Shown: positions 44,138 to 52,702 of the stretch, one piece after another
Position numbering within the stretch: position 1 is the first letter of the stretch
Layout: each line of letters opens with the position of its first letter
Assembly (NCBI GenBank): GCA_014804355.1
Contig: JAAUZY010000028.1
Span: 1 to 52,784, forward strand
Reading direction: 5' to 3'
Length of the DNA: 52,784 bases
Source of the DNA: Lachnospiraceae bacterium
Lineage (GTDB): Bacteria > Bacillota > Clostridia > Lachnospirales > Lachnospiraceae
Program-made: the position numbers and the translations under genes
Notes under the pieces: generated by a model
What the model was told of the DNA's origin: nothing
Seen by the model: the letters and a program-made list of their open reading frames with translations, nothing else
Databases searched by the model: none

Positions 44138-44172
44138 AGTAAAGCGGTTTGTAATCAACCATACAGTTTTTG

Positions 44173-45651
44173 TCATATATTATTTCCCTGCAGCATGATT
44201 GTCAGAATAAACATCCCGTCTCTCACCTCATACTGCATCGTGCCATAATATTTCTCCGCACAGCTTCGCATATTACTCATGCCGAAGCCATGATCCTGCT
44301 CGTTTATTTTCGTCGTTTGCAGTTCCCCCTTCTCAGACCGTAACACCCGATCATCACAAGTATTTTCCACCACCAGAAAAAACATCCGTCCTTTGACATA
44401 TCCCCGAATCCGGACGCTTCTATGCCGCTCCTTCGGCACACGCCTGCATGCCTCTATCGCGTTATCCAGCGCGTTATTAAGTAAAATACCCAGATCAAAC
44501 GCTTCTATACCAAGATCCGAAGGAAAGAGCAGATCACCGTCCAGCGCAATATCCTCCTGCTCGCAGATCTGCCCTTTACGATTTAAGATAACATCCGTTA
44601 CCGGGTTCCCAGTGCTAAACTGCAGCGCCAACCTGTCTGCCGACCTGTGCATACTGTACAGATACTGTTCCGCTTCCTGTCCGATCCGCTCCGGTATCTG
44701 TCCGCTCTGCACACTGACTTGCAGCAATTGCTCCATATCCGCCACGTAATTATTCAGATCATGGCGCATACCGCGGATACCGTCATAGAGCTGCTCCAGC
44801 TCCTTCACATGAGCTGTCATATCCGCCAACTGCTGCTTATAGAACAGCATACTGCTTTTATGCTCCTCCGAACGCATCAGCTCGCCATATATCTTCCTGC
44901 TGAAAACGATACAGATCAGACACAGAACGGCAATCGTGGGCACCACAACATACATGCTGCCGTGTTTCTCATATAAGAAGTCGATCTCTGTCCCTTTTCT
45001 GGTATAAAAAGACACCCTCCATGACACATCAAATGCCATGCCGATAATCGGTGTAAGCATGAGAAACCGAAGTCCCTGCCTGTCAATCTCCGTCACGGTT
45101 CCCGTCTGATACCGCCGAAACATTTTGAGGGTTATATACATGAGCAGAAGATATCCCGCCGCAAATGCATACAGGCTTACGGCCTGCATCTGTCTCGTGA
45201 TCTCCATATACCGTTCCGGAACGATCGTCTCATGAATCAGTCTTTCATCCAGATACTCCAGATATCCCATTATCGAAAAATGCCATATACTGTGCAGGGT
45301 AAACCGCGCCATCTCCTGCACCGTATAGAACACAAGCAGCACATACAGCTTCGCCTGCCATCGACCCTGATAGAAGATATTCATCGCCAGAAAGCTGCTC
45401 ATGAAAATACATATCAATTTCATAATACTATAACTACTGTTATTCATTTCCCCGGCTTCATTCATATAAAGTACACGGTTCACCCACATCGAATTTGACA
45501 ACCAATAACTGAGAAGAAATGCCTGCATGAAAAAAAGTACCCTTCCGACGGAACGATACTTCTCCTTCAACTGCATAATATCTTTGCACAAAAACAATAA
45601 CAGCCCTGCTCTCACCAACTGTTCCATCAGATCAAGCACTATCTCCGTCAT
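44173..45651 (-). CDS. AgrC-like GHKL sensor histidine kinase
   Basis: A protein of 492 aa. The N-terminal 250 residues have six to seven membrane segments, as in peptide-sensing kinases. The dimerization/H-box is MRHDLNN with His297; the N-box is 'LLNNALDNAIEAC' near 387-399; a G-box is 'HGFGMSNM'. The catalytic part is of the GHKL type used with LytTR regulators. The gene is directly downstream of the regulator (4 bp gap) and has AGGAG 7 bases before the start. No adjacent AgrD/AgrB genes for a signal peptide were found. Confidence 0.93.
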   Translation of the reverse strand: MTEIVLDLMEQLVRAGLLLFLCKDIMQLKEKYRSVGRVLFFMQAFLLSYWLSNSMWVNRVLYMNEAGEMNNSSYSIMKLICIFMSSFLAMNIFYQGRWQAKLYVLLVFYTVQEMARFTLHSIWHFSIMGYLEYLDERLIHETIVPERYMEITRQMQAVSLYAFAAGYLLLMYITLKMFRRYQTGTVTEIDRQGLRFLMLTPIIGMAFDVSWRVSFYTRKGTEIDFLYEKHGSMYVVVPTIAVLCLICIVFSRKIYGELMRSEEHKSSMLFYKQQLADMTAHVKELEQLYDGIRGMRHDLNNYVADMEQLLQVSVQSGQIPERIGQEAEQYLYSMHRSADRLALQFSTGNPVTDVILNRKGQICEQEDIALDGDLLFPSDLGIEAFDLGILLNNALDNAIEACRRVPKERHRSVRIRGYVKGRMFFLVVENTCDDRVLRSEKGELQTTKINEQDHGFGMSNMRSCAEKYYGTMQYEVRDGMFILTIMLQGNNI

Positions 45652-45655
45652 CGCT

Positions 45656-46351
45656 TCACTCCTTTAAATACTTACAGTAAAGTTTAACAAACTCGCTGTA
45701 TTTCTGCTTAGCCAGATAGATTTTCTCCCCATTTCCTACGATAATGCTGTCGTGATCGTATCCATCCACTGCAGACAATGCCACAAGATATCCTCTGTGG
45801 CAACGGTAGAATCCCTCACCAAGCACTTCTTCCAGATGATTCATCCGTTCATAGTATTCCAAGCAACCTGTCTTCATATGCAGGATCACCTTACGTCCGC
45901 TGTTCTCCACATAGAGAATATCCTCCACCGGAACCCTTCGATGGCTTCCCTCCGTCTTGACCAACAGATATCTGGGAGCTGCCTGCCTCTTCTCCACTTC
46001 CTGAGCAGCACGTTTCAAAACATCTGTCATTTTATTATGATCCACTGGCTTCATCAAATAATGGAATGCACCGACATCAAATGCCTGAAATACCTGCTCC
46101 TTCACCCCTGTCACGAAAATCAGGATGGCATCCGAGCGCTCTTTAAGCCTTCTCGCCGTTTCCATGCCGTCCATTCCCTCCATAGCAATGTCCAGAAGCA
46201 CGATATCCGGCTGCCATCCTTCCTCAACATTTTCTAATAGCTTCATCCCTGAATCAAACTCTCTTGTCTGCGCCTGAGAAAATTCCTTCTCAAGCAAGGT
46301 GCGAATCCTTTCTCTCCCTCTTACATCGTCATCGCAAATCGCTATTCTCAT
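45656..46351 (-). CDS. LytTR-family response regulator (AgrA-like)
   Basis: A protein of 231 aa. The receiver has the acidic pair near residues 7-9 (CDDD) and the phosphoacceptor Asp54 in 'VLLDIAMEGMDG'. The C-terminal LytTR DNA-binding domain spans about 125-231, with 'IPVEDILYVENSGRKV'-like features ('VPVEDILYVEN') and 'FYRCHRGYLV'. It forms an operon with the GHKL kinase. Three TGTCAC/GTGACA copies lie upstream, two spaced exactly 21 bp, which suits LytTR binding. Confidence 0.94.
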   Translation of the reverse strand: MRIAICDDDVRGRERIRTLLEKEFSQAQTREFDSGMKLLENVEEGWQPDIVLLDIAMEGMDGMETARRLKERSDAILIFVTGVKEQVFQAFDVGAFHYLMKPVDHNKMTDVLKRAAQEVEKRQAAPRYLLVKTEGSHRRVPVEDILYVENSGRKVILHMKTGCLEYYERMNHLEEVLGEGFYRCHRGYLVALSAVDGYDHDSIIVGNGEKIYLAKQKYSEFVKLYCKYLKE

Positions 46352-46424
46352 GTTTCCCTCATATCCTCAGTCTGCCGCCTTTCATATCTGCGGCAATTTA
46401 TGCGCGGATTCCATGTACTTCACA

Positions 46425-46525
46425 TGTCACGGCGCAGGAAAGCAAAATTCACCATCCTGATATTATATCGGCATACATATGAATTTTATTCTTTGATATG
46501 TCACGAAACAATATATTTTTGTCAC
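46425..46525 (-). promoter_or_regulatory. Regulatory region of the LytTR operon: -10 and spaced direct repeats
   Basis: Minus strand: TATAAT (46462-46467), but the -35 position (46485-46490) reads AATAAA, a poor match, as in activator-dependent promoters. Upstream are two direct copies of GTGACA (46499-46504 and 46520-46525), 21 bp apart, each preceded by a T-rich segment. A third copy (46425-46430) lies in the leader. GCCGATAT (46465-46472), the sigma-D -10 form, overlaps the TATAAT. Confidence 0.5.
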
Positions 46526-46543
46526 AAACAGAGCACATCCAAC

Positions 46544-47719
46544 CTAAAGCTGATCGTCCACCGTACTTCCCTTCAGATCCTCTTCCAACAGCTTCATCTT
46601 ATGAAGCATAGTCTTAATCTCGGACTGGATATCGGAAACATTACCCACATTGCCCACGCCGGCGTCGATCATAGTCTCCAATAGCTCCGCATCTTCTCTG
46701 GAACGCTCCTCCGCTTCCCTGCGCAATTCCTCCTGCTCCTCACTGCGCTCATGAGCCGCATCGATCTGCGCTTCCAACTCCTCTTTCTTCTCGTTGCGCT
46801 CCGCAATCTTCTCTTCCTCTTCGGCTTTCTCCTCCGCCTTCTCTTTTGCTTCCTCACGAGGCTCTTCCAACTCCTCATCAACGTGCTCTTTCGCCTCTTC
46901 GATCATCATTCCGAGGATCTCCTTGCCGGCGGCTTCCATCACTTCATCGGCCTGCTTCTGCGCATCCACCATTCCATGATATTTCAAACGCTCCAGTCTG
47001 GTCGCACGTATCGTCGCATAACATCCCGCAAGTTCCTCATCGATCTGTTGGTTTCTCGTCTCATAAGTACGCTGAAACTTATCAATCGCAAGACAACGTT
47101 CCTGATATTCCGTAAGTCTGTCTTCCCTTGCCTCCAGCTGTGCGACCTTTTCCTTTTCCTCATCCGTAAGCTGTACGCCGGTTGCAGAGTCCTCAGACAG
47201 AGCCTTCTTACGCAACAACTCCTGATCTTCCTCACTGAGTTGCCTCTTCTTTAACTCCTCAACCTGTTTCCACTCATCCTCCGTCAGCAGATAATTCTTA
47301 CGCTCATACTTTGCATCCTCCGCTCTTTGCAGCAGTTCCAGTTCCTTCTGTTCCTGCGAATCCGCGGAAACTCCGTATTGCTGCCGTAACGCTTCTTTCT
47401 TCGCTTCTCCTTCTGCTATAATATCGAGATTTTCCTTCTTTTCAGCGTTTAACTGTGCGGCCCTATCCCTGACCTCCATCATATTCTGATCGATCTTCCT
47501 GTCACCATTCCATGCATCGCTTACGATCTTCAGCGCTTTCTTCTGGGCACGCTGTCTGCGCAGTGTAATACTGTCCTGCTGCACTCCTATATCGCCCGCA
47601 AAGATACTTTTCCTGCCATTCTTACCGAACTGTTTCCCTTCTCTCTGCGCGGCTCTTTCCCGCGCTGCGCCGGCGGTGTTAATAATCTGATTCTCATTCG
47701 CTTTTGCTCTGATCTGCAT
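46544..47719 (-). CDS. Long coiled-coil protein of unknown function (391 aa)
   Basis: A protein of 391 aa from MQIRAKANENQ with GGAGG 5 bases upstream; a longer frame upstream is unsupported. Most of residues 90-350 are Glu/Lys/Arg-rich with heptad-like spacing, so mainly coiled coil. There is no signal peptide, membrane segment or catalytic motif. Residues 310-360 are almost pure Glu/Arg/Ala/Lys. It could be a structural or scaffold protein. It sits just upstream of the LytTR operon in the same direction. Confidence 0.8.
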   Translation of the reverse strand: MQIRAKANENQIINTAGAARERAAQREGKQFGKNGRKSIFAGDIGVQQDSITLRRQRAQKKALKIVSDAWNGDRKIDQNMMEVRDRAAQLNAEKKENLDIIAEGEAKKEALRQQYGVSADSQEQKELELLQRAEDAKYERKNYLLTEDEWKQVEELKKRQLSEEDQELLRKKALSEDSATGVQLTDEEKEKVAQLEAREDRLTEYQERCLAIDKFQRTYETRNQQIDEELAGCYATIRATRLERLKYHGMVDAQKQADEVMEAAGKEILGMMIEEAKEHVDEELEEPREEAKEKAEEKAEEEEKIAERNEKKEELEAQIDAAHERSEEQEELRREAEERSREDAELLETMIDAGVGNVGNVSDIQSEIKTMLHKMKLLEEDLKGSTVDDQL

Positions 47720-47849
47720 AGTAACCTCCTTGTCTTCCACGCGTAAAATCCGTTTTATCAATATATTTATCGGATATTTTTGCTGTTTTCATAAGGAAAA
47801 AGTAGCCTTTCCACATGCCTTTTACGACATAAAAACTGCCGTTCATAGC

Positions 47850-47881
47850 AAAAAGCTCTGCCGTTCGATGGCAAAGCTTTT
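47850..47881 (-). terminator. Terminator after the DUF975 gene
   Basis: AAAAGCTCTGCC pairs with GGCAAAGCTTTT (12 bp, one G-U), 7-nt loop; on the minus strand TTTTT follows. Confidence 0.75.
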
Positions 47882-47957
47882 CATTACATACGTTATTATA
47901 TTACTATGCGCATTCTATGCACGTCTTACATACTACGACCAGTATACAATCATAATA

Positions 47958-48935
47958 TTACATCCGGAAATTATCGTCCTGTTGCCCATTATCGGATTGT
48001 CCGCCGTTTTGCTGATTCATATCCTGATAACCTGTGCCACTCTGGTAATTCTGCCCCTGCTGACTGTTCGGAACATTCTGATATCCCTGACTGTTCTGCC
48101 AGCCTTGATTCTGCTGGTAGTTCTGGTTCGGCTGATAATCCTGATATCCCTGATTCGGCTGATACCCCTGATAATTCTGAAAGCCTTGATTTGGTTGATA
48201 GTTCTGGTATCCTGCTCCGTTCTGATACCCCGTCGGTGCATTGCCGAAGGTGATCTCTTTTAATGCCACATACAATTCTGCATTGGTCATATAAATATAC
48301 GGATTCACATAGAAAATTGCCAAAATGCCGCAGGTAAATAAGCTTAAGAAGATCCAGCCGAAGAACGACAGATCAAGCACGAACGCATTCCACTTATTGC
48401 CGTCCATCATCTGCTTACTCATCGCGAAAGCTTCCTTGGTATCAATCCCCGGATTCTCTGCCAATATATACGGAATCATACGGTATTCATACCCTTTGAT
48501 GATACCGGGTACCACAAGCAGCAACGACCATAAGAAAACATATAATGCTCTTAAGAACATGGTCTTAACCACATTCATGTAAGAGTTGGAGAAAGCATAA
48601 CCCAATTCGCCCAGCTCCGCCTTCTGATAATGGCTGACCACAAAGAAACGCTGCGCACCGACTACAAGCGGATTCAACAGAAATGCCGATACCGCAAATC
48701 CGATCACCATGACTACCAGCATCACTACCATAAAGCCAACGATAAAGCCGACCATTTCCGCAGAAGACATGGAACCGTATCTGTAATTATTCGATGTTCT
48801 TTGCGTATAACTGCTGCTGACAGAAGATCCTCCACCACCTACCATCGTAAGCACGAGTGCAACTAACACCATCTTCCAATAGTTGAATTTAAAAAACTTC
48901 TTAGCGTTATCTTTCAGTTCCGCTCTTGTCCACAT
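47958..48935 (-). CDS. DUF975 membrane protein with Gln/Asn/Tyr-rich tail
   Basis: 325 aa from MWTRAELKDNAKKFFKFNYW (AGGAG 9 bases upstream). Four to six hydrophobic segments lie between residues 20 and 215, matching the DUF975 family of membrane proteins. The last 90 residues (235-325) are a low-complexity tail of Gln, Asn, Tyr, Gly and Pro built on repeats such as Tyr-Gln-Pro-Asn-Gln and Asn-Tyr-Gln. The tail would face the cytoplasm or the surface; orientation cannot be told. It has its own promoter-like sequence and terminator. Confidence 0.88.
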   Translation of the reverse strand: MWTRAELKDNAKKFFKFNYWKMVLVALVLTMVGGGGSSVSSSYTQRTSNNYRYGSMSSAEMVGFIVGFMVVMLVVMVIGFAVSAFLLNPLVVGAQRFFVVSHYQKAELGELGYAFSNSYMNVVKTMFLRALYVFLWSLLLVVPGIIKGYEYRMIPYILAENPGIDTKEAFAMSKQMMDGNKWNAFVLDLSFFGWIFLSLFTCGILAIFYVNPYIYMTNAELYVALKEITFGNAPTGYQNGAGYQNYQPNQGFQNYQGYQPNQGYQDYQPNQNYQQNQGWQNSQGYQNVPNSQQGQNYQSGTGYQDMNQQNGGQSDNGQQDDNFRM

Positions 48936-48988
48936 TGACAACTTCTCCTCTCACCTCATATAGATTTATTTCACTTTCAAGTCACTGT

Positions 48989-49020
48989 ATTATAGTAATA
49001 TATTATCCTATATTATGCAA
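48989..49020 (-). promoter_or_regulatory. Promoter-like sequence of the DUF975 gene
   Basis: Minus strand: TTGCAT (49015-49020) with TATAAT (48989-48994) at 20 bp, or TACTAT at 17 bp. The spacing of the better -10 is long, so the exact start is uncertain. Confidence 0.35.
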
Positions 49021-49079
49021 GAAGAAAGTTGGTTTTTCATCCCTTTTCGATAAATAGAACTGCCAAACAAAATAAGGCG

Positions 49080-49838
49080 CTATCCGAATCTCCCGTCAAT
49101 ATAATCCCTCGTCCGCTGTTTGTCCGGGTGTGAGAAAATCTTATAGGTGGGAGCACACTCTATCACCTCTCCTCCGAGGAAGAAGGCCGTATGATCCGAT
49201 ACCCGCGCTGCCTGCTGCATATTATGCGTCACCACTACCACCGTATACCGCTTCTTTAAATCACGCATTAGCTGCTCTACCCGCATGGTTGAAACCGGAT
49301 CAAGCGCCGAAGTCGGCTCATCCATAAGCAGCACCTCCGGCTCCACCGCCAGTGCGCGTGCAATACACAATCTCTGCTGCTGTCCGCCTGATAATCCCAA
49401 TGCCGGCCGTTCTAACCGGTCTTTCATCTCCTCCCATACCGCCGCCTCCTGCAGACTGCGCTCCACAATCCCGTCAAGCTGCTTTCTGTCCCTGATTCCA
49501 TGCACCCTCGGTCCGTAGGCAACATTGTCATAGACGCTCATGGGAAAAGGATTCGGCTGCTGGAACACCATCCCCACTCTCCGGCGAAGTCCCGCCACAT
49601 CCACTCCCGCCACATAGATATCTTTCCCGTCAAGATATACACTGCCCTCAATCTTCACATTATCGATCAGATCATTCATTCTGTTCAACGTTTTCAGGAA
49701 GGTAGACTTTCCACAGCCGGAAGGCCCAATCAGCGCTGTGACCGTCCCGGCATAAAGTGCAACGGAAACATCCCGAAGCGCATGACTATTTCCGTAGTAT
49801 ATGTTTAATTGATCCGTTCTGATCTTAACGGCAGCCAT
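49080..49838 (-). CDS. pstB: Phosphate ABC transporter ATP-binding protein
   Basis: A protein of 252 aa. Walker [10 protein letters not shown], signature [15 protein letters not shown] and Walker [14 protein letters not shown] are intact, followed by the H-loop His of '[10 protein letters not shown]'. PstB-typical 'LNRMNDLI' follows the Walker A. It energises phosphate import by PstC/PstA. Its start overlaps the end of pstA by 14 bp. Confidence 0.97.
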   Translation of the reverse strand: MAAVKIRTDQLNIYYGNSHALRDVSVALYAGTVTALIGPSGCGKSTFLKTLNRMNDLIDNVKIEGSVYLDGKDIYVAGVDVAGLRRRVGMVFQQPNPFPMSVYDNVAYGPRVHGIRDRKQLDGIVERSLQEAAVWEEMKDRLERPALGLSGGQQQRLCIARALAVEPEVLLMDEPTSALDPVSTMRVEQLMRDLKKRYTVVVVTHNMQQAARVSDHTAFFLGGEVIECAPTYKIFSHPDKQRTRDYIDGRFG

Positions 49839-50679
49839 AATGCACCATAAACCTCGACATTCTACTCACTATAAGATTAATCAGCATGACAATGCACAGC
49901 AGTACTACAGCAATGCCGAAGGCCACGTCATACTGCCCCTTAGACATACTCAGATACATCTGCACGGTAAGCGTCCCGCCTGACTCCATGATCTTCCGCA
50001 CCAATCCCATTCCCTTTTGTGGCAGCAGATACCCGCTGCCTGCCGTAAAAAGCAGTGCCGCCGACTCACCCACGATCCGTCCCACCGCCAGAACCACTCC
50101 GGTTAAAATGCCCGATGATGCCGTAGGAAGTAACACCGTACGTATCATGTACCACTTGCCGGCGCCCATGCCGAGCGCCCCTTCCCTATACCCGTCCGGC
50201 ACCGCCTGTAATGCTACCTGCGTGTTTCTCGTAATTAACGGCAGTACCATGATCGTAAGTGTCAGCGCTCCCGTCAGAATCGAGTATCCCAGACCCAATG
50301 TCGTCCCGAAAAACATCATGCCGAACAAACCGAACACAATAGACGGTATTCCCGCCAGCGTCTCCAGGGCAAATTCGATCAGCCGAACGAGCCTGCCCCT
50401 TCTCGCGTATTCATTCAGCCAGACCGCCGCTCCTACACCGACGGGCACTGCGATCAGAAGCGTCAACACCACGATATAAAGCGTATTCACGATGTTGCCC
50501 GCAATCCCCACGGTTCCCCGTATAATGCTTGATACGGTAGTTAAGAAAGACCAGCCGACAGTGGGAATCCCTCTGACAAACACATAGCCGATAATGCCCG
50601 CCAACAGAATCACGGAAAAAAATGCCGCAAGATAGATCATTCCCAGTATAAAAATGTCCGCAAGCCGTCTCTTACTCAT
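49825..50679 (-). CDS. pstA: Phosphate ABC transporter permease PstA
   Basis: A protein of 284 aa with six membrane segments and the EAA-type loop ('[21 protein letters not shown]') that contacts PstB. The PstA mark '[16 protein letters not shown]' is present. Its ATG overlaps the stop of pstC in ATGA, so the two are translationally coupled. Confidence 0.96.
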   Translation of the reverse strand: MSKRRLADIFILGMIYLAAFFSVILLAGIIGYVFVRGIPTVGWSFLTTVSSIIRGTVGIAGNIVNTLYIVVLTLLIAVPVGVGAAVWLNEYARRGRLVRLIEFALETLAGIPSIVFGLFGMMFFGTTLGLGYSILTGALTLTIMVLPLITRNTQVALQAVPDGYREGALGMGAGKWYMIRTVLLPTASSGILTGVVLAVGRIVGESAALLFTAGSGYLLPQKGMGLVRKIMESGGTLTVQMYLSMSKGQYDVAFGIAVVLLCIVMLINLIVSRMSRFMVHYGCR

Positions 50680-51632
50680 GGCTTCCCGGTTCCTTCCCTG
50701 TCACTTTTGGCAAATATCCCGTTCAATGTCACATTGACCGCTACGATAAAAGCAAACAATACCAGCCCGATCGTAAACAGTACCTGTCTGTGCAATCCGC
50801 CGGCATATCCCATCTCGCTGACAATTGCCGTGGTAAGAAATCTGACCGAGCAAAAAGGCAGCGGAAAGTTCACAGACCCGCCCGACACCAGCCCGACAGC
50901 CATGGCTTCCCCCATAGCCCTGCCGACTCCCAGCACCACCGCCGTGACGATTCCGGATTTCGCCGCCGGCAGGGTCACTTTACAGATCGTCTGAACCTGA
51001 GATGCTCCCAGCGCAAGGGATGAGGCTTTAAGCTGCATCGGCACCGCGCGGATCGCCGCCTCACTGATATGTATGACCGTCGGCAATATCATAATTGCTA
51101 ACACCAGTACCGCCGTTAAGAGATTGGCACCGCCCGTAAACCGATGACTTTCCGATCCGCGAAACAGGTTCTGCTCTATCCTGTACATAAACGGATTCAG
51201 AATCATTAATCCCAACAGTCCGTAAATTACCGAAGGAATTCCCGCCAATAACTCCACCGCCCCTCTCACCACTGCGGCCGGACGATCCGGCGCTATTTCC
51301 GCAATAAAAACCGCCGTGAGTAATGCGACCGGCACCGCAATCACAATGGCAGCCGTCGTGCCGACAACCGATGTCAGCACGATGTAAAGTATACCAAAGG
51401 ACGGTACATCCGCAGTCGGTTTCCACTCCGCAAGGAATAAGATATCCCTGATGCCCAGTCGGAAAACCGCCGGCAGCCCATTGGCCGCCATGTAAAACAC
51501 GATAGCGGCAACCGCAAATATCGAACAGAACGCACATGCCGCAAAAACTGCCTGTGCAACACTTTCCACCGCATGCTTGCGCCTTTCATCGGCTGTGCCG
51601 TCCGAAAACACCCGATATATTCTCCACCTCAT
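50676..51632 (-). CDS. pstC: Phosphate ABC transporter permease PstC
   Basis: 318 aa from MRWRIYRVFSDG; GAGGG lies 4 bases upstream and the ATG overlaps the stop of pstS in ATGA. Six membrane segments, the 'GIPSVIYGLLGLMIL' segment and the EAA loop ('ASSLALGASQVQTICKVTLPAA') identify PstC. A seven-codon upstream extension has no support. Confidence 0.96.
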   Translation of the reverse strand: MRWRIYRVFSDGTADERRKHAVESVAQAVFAACAFCSIFAVAAIVFYMAANGLPAVFRLGIRDILFLAEWKPTADVPSFGILYIVLTSVVGTTAAIVIAVPVALLTAVFIAEIAPDRPAAVVRGAVELLAGIPSVIYGLLGLMILNPFMYRIEQNLFRGSESHRFTGGANLLTAVLVLAIMILPTVIHISEAAIRAVPMQLKASSLALGASQVQTICKVTLPAAKSGIVTAVVLGVGRAMGEAMAVGLVSGGSVNFPLPFCSVRFLTTAIVSEMGYAGGLHRQVLFTIGLVLFAFIVAVNVTLNGIFAKSDREGTGKP

Positions 51633-52531
51633 AAAACCCTCTTTTCTGCGCATTCATCATACGGCGGCGTAACCAGCCCGACCGATTCGATCAGTTGCCT
51701 TCCCTCTTCTGAGTGAATATAGGAAATAAACTCACGCACTGCCGCACTCTGCTGCGAGACCGCACCGTCGGTCACCATGATCAGAGGGCGGCTGAGCCGA
51801 TATCCGCCACCCTGTATCTCTTCCTGTGTAGGCAGCCGGCCGTCCAGCGCCAGAATCCGTACTGTATCGTCCGGTATGTCTATCGAAACATAACCGATCG
51901 CGCCCGGAGTCGCCGCAACCCGCGCCATAACCGCACCGGAAGAGTCCATTTCGTTGGCGTATGTACAGAGATCCTGCATATCTATTATTTCCTCAAAGAC
52001 ACTCCGTGTACCGCTTCCCGCTTCCCGTCCCACTACCACTATCACTTCGTCTGCGCCGCCCGTTTCCTTCCAGTTTCTGATCCTGCCCGCATAGATATCT
52101 CTTAACTGCTCCATGGTCAATCCCTCAACCGCATTAGAAGGGTGCGTGATCACCGCGATCCCGTCAATCGCCGCCACATGCTCTATCGCACCCGCATTAA
52201 GCTCTTCCTCACGCAGCCTTCTGGATGAATTACCGATATCTGCGCGTCCGGCCAGCACCGATTCAATTCCCGCCGACGAACCCGTGAATTCCACGGTAAC
52301 CGCTATATTCGGATAAGCAGCCATGAAACCCTCCGCCAGAACACCGGAAAGATTCTCCATCGCGGTAGAACCCGCCATAACGATCACGCCATCCGCAGAC
52401 ATCTCTTCCGTGTCCGGCTCTTTCTCTTTTTGCATGGAAAAAATGCCTCTGCCTCCTCCAATGCCGTAAATTATCATCCACAGAATAAAGCCGATCAATA
52501 TTCCACTGCCGATCCCTGCAGTCCTTTTCAT
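51629..52531 (-). CDS. pstS: Phosphate-binding protein PstS, membrane-anchored
   Basis: A protein of 300 aa. Phosphate-binding loops are in order: GSTAMENL, TGSSAGIESVL and REAGSGTRSVF, as in PstS proteins. The N-terminus has one hydrophobic segment (about residues 7-27) with no Cys, so neither a lipobox nor an obvious signal cleavage site; it probably stays as a membrane anchor. The ribosome site is weak. It is the first gene of pstSCAB; the order S-C-A-B is the usual one. Confidence 0.93.
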   Translation of the reverse strand: MKRTAGIGSGILIGFILWMIIYGIGGGRGIFSMQKEKEPDTEEMSADGVIVMAGSTAMENLSGVLAEGFMAAYPNIAVTVEFTGSSAGIESVLAGRADIGNSSRRLREEELNAGAIEHVAAIDGIAVITHPSNAVEGLTMEQLRDIYAGRIRNWKETGGADEVIVVVGREAGSGTRSVFEEIIDMQDLCTYANEMDSSGAVMARVAATPGAIGYVSIDIPDDTVRILALDGRLPTQEEIQGGGYRLSRPLIMVTDGAVSQQSAAVREFISYIHSEEGRQLIESVGLVTPPYDECAEKRVL

Positions 52532-52662
52532 GTAATCGCTTCTTTCTGTTCTGTGGCAGTTCAGCCCCGGCTTCCCCTGCCTGCTTCTTACAATTTATGC
52601 GCTTCCCCGTTGTCCATATCCGAAAAAATTTGAACTTCGCAGGGTTGCTTCGCAAACTCATC

Positions 52663-52702
52663 AAAAAGAACAGCCATCTATTACCTATCGGCTGTTCTTT
52701 TT
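52663..52702. terminator. Bidirectional terminator upstream of pstS
   Basis: AAAAAGAACAGCC (52663-52675) pairs with GGCTGTTCTTTTT (52690-52702), 13 bp, 14-nt loop. On the minus strand it directly follows a stop codon at 52701-52703 and isolates pstS from the gene to the right. Confidence 0.85.

Noticed and set aside
46448-46537. 29-codon minus-strand frame (MCSVCDKNILF...), considered as an AgrD-like signal peptide
   Set aside because: No proper ribosome site, no AgrD-type amphipathic leader or acidic tail, and it overlaps the proposed repeats and -10.
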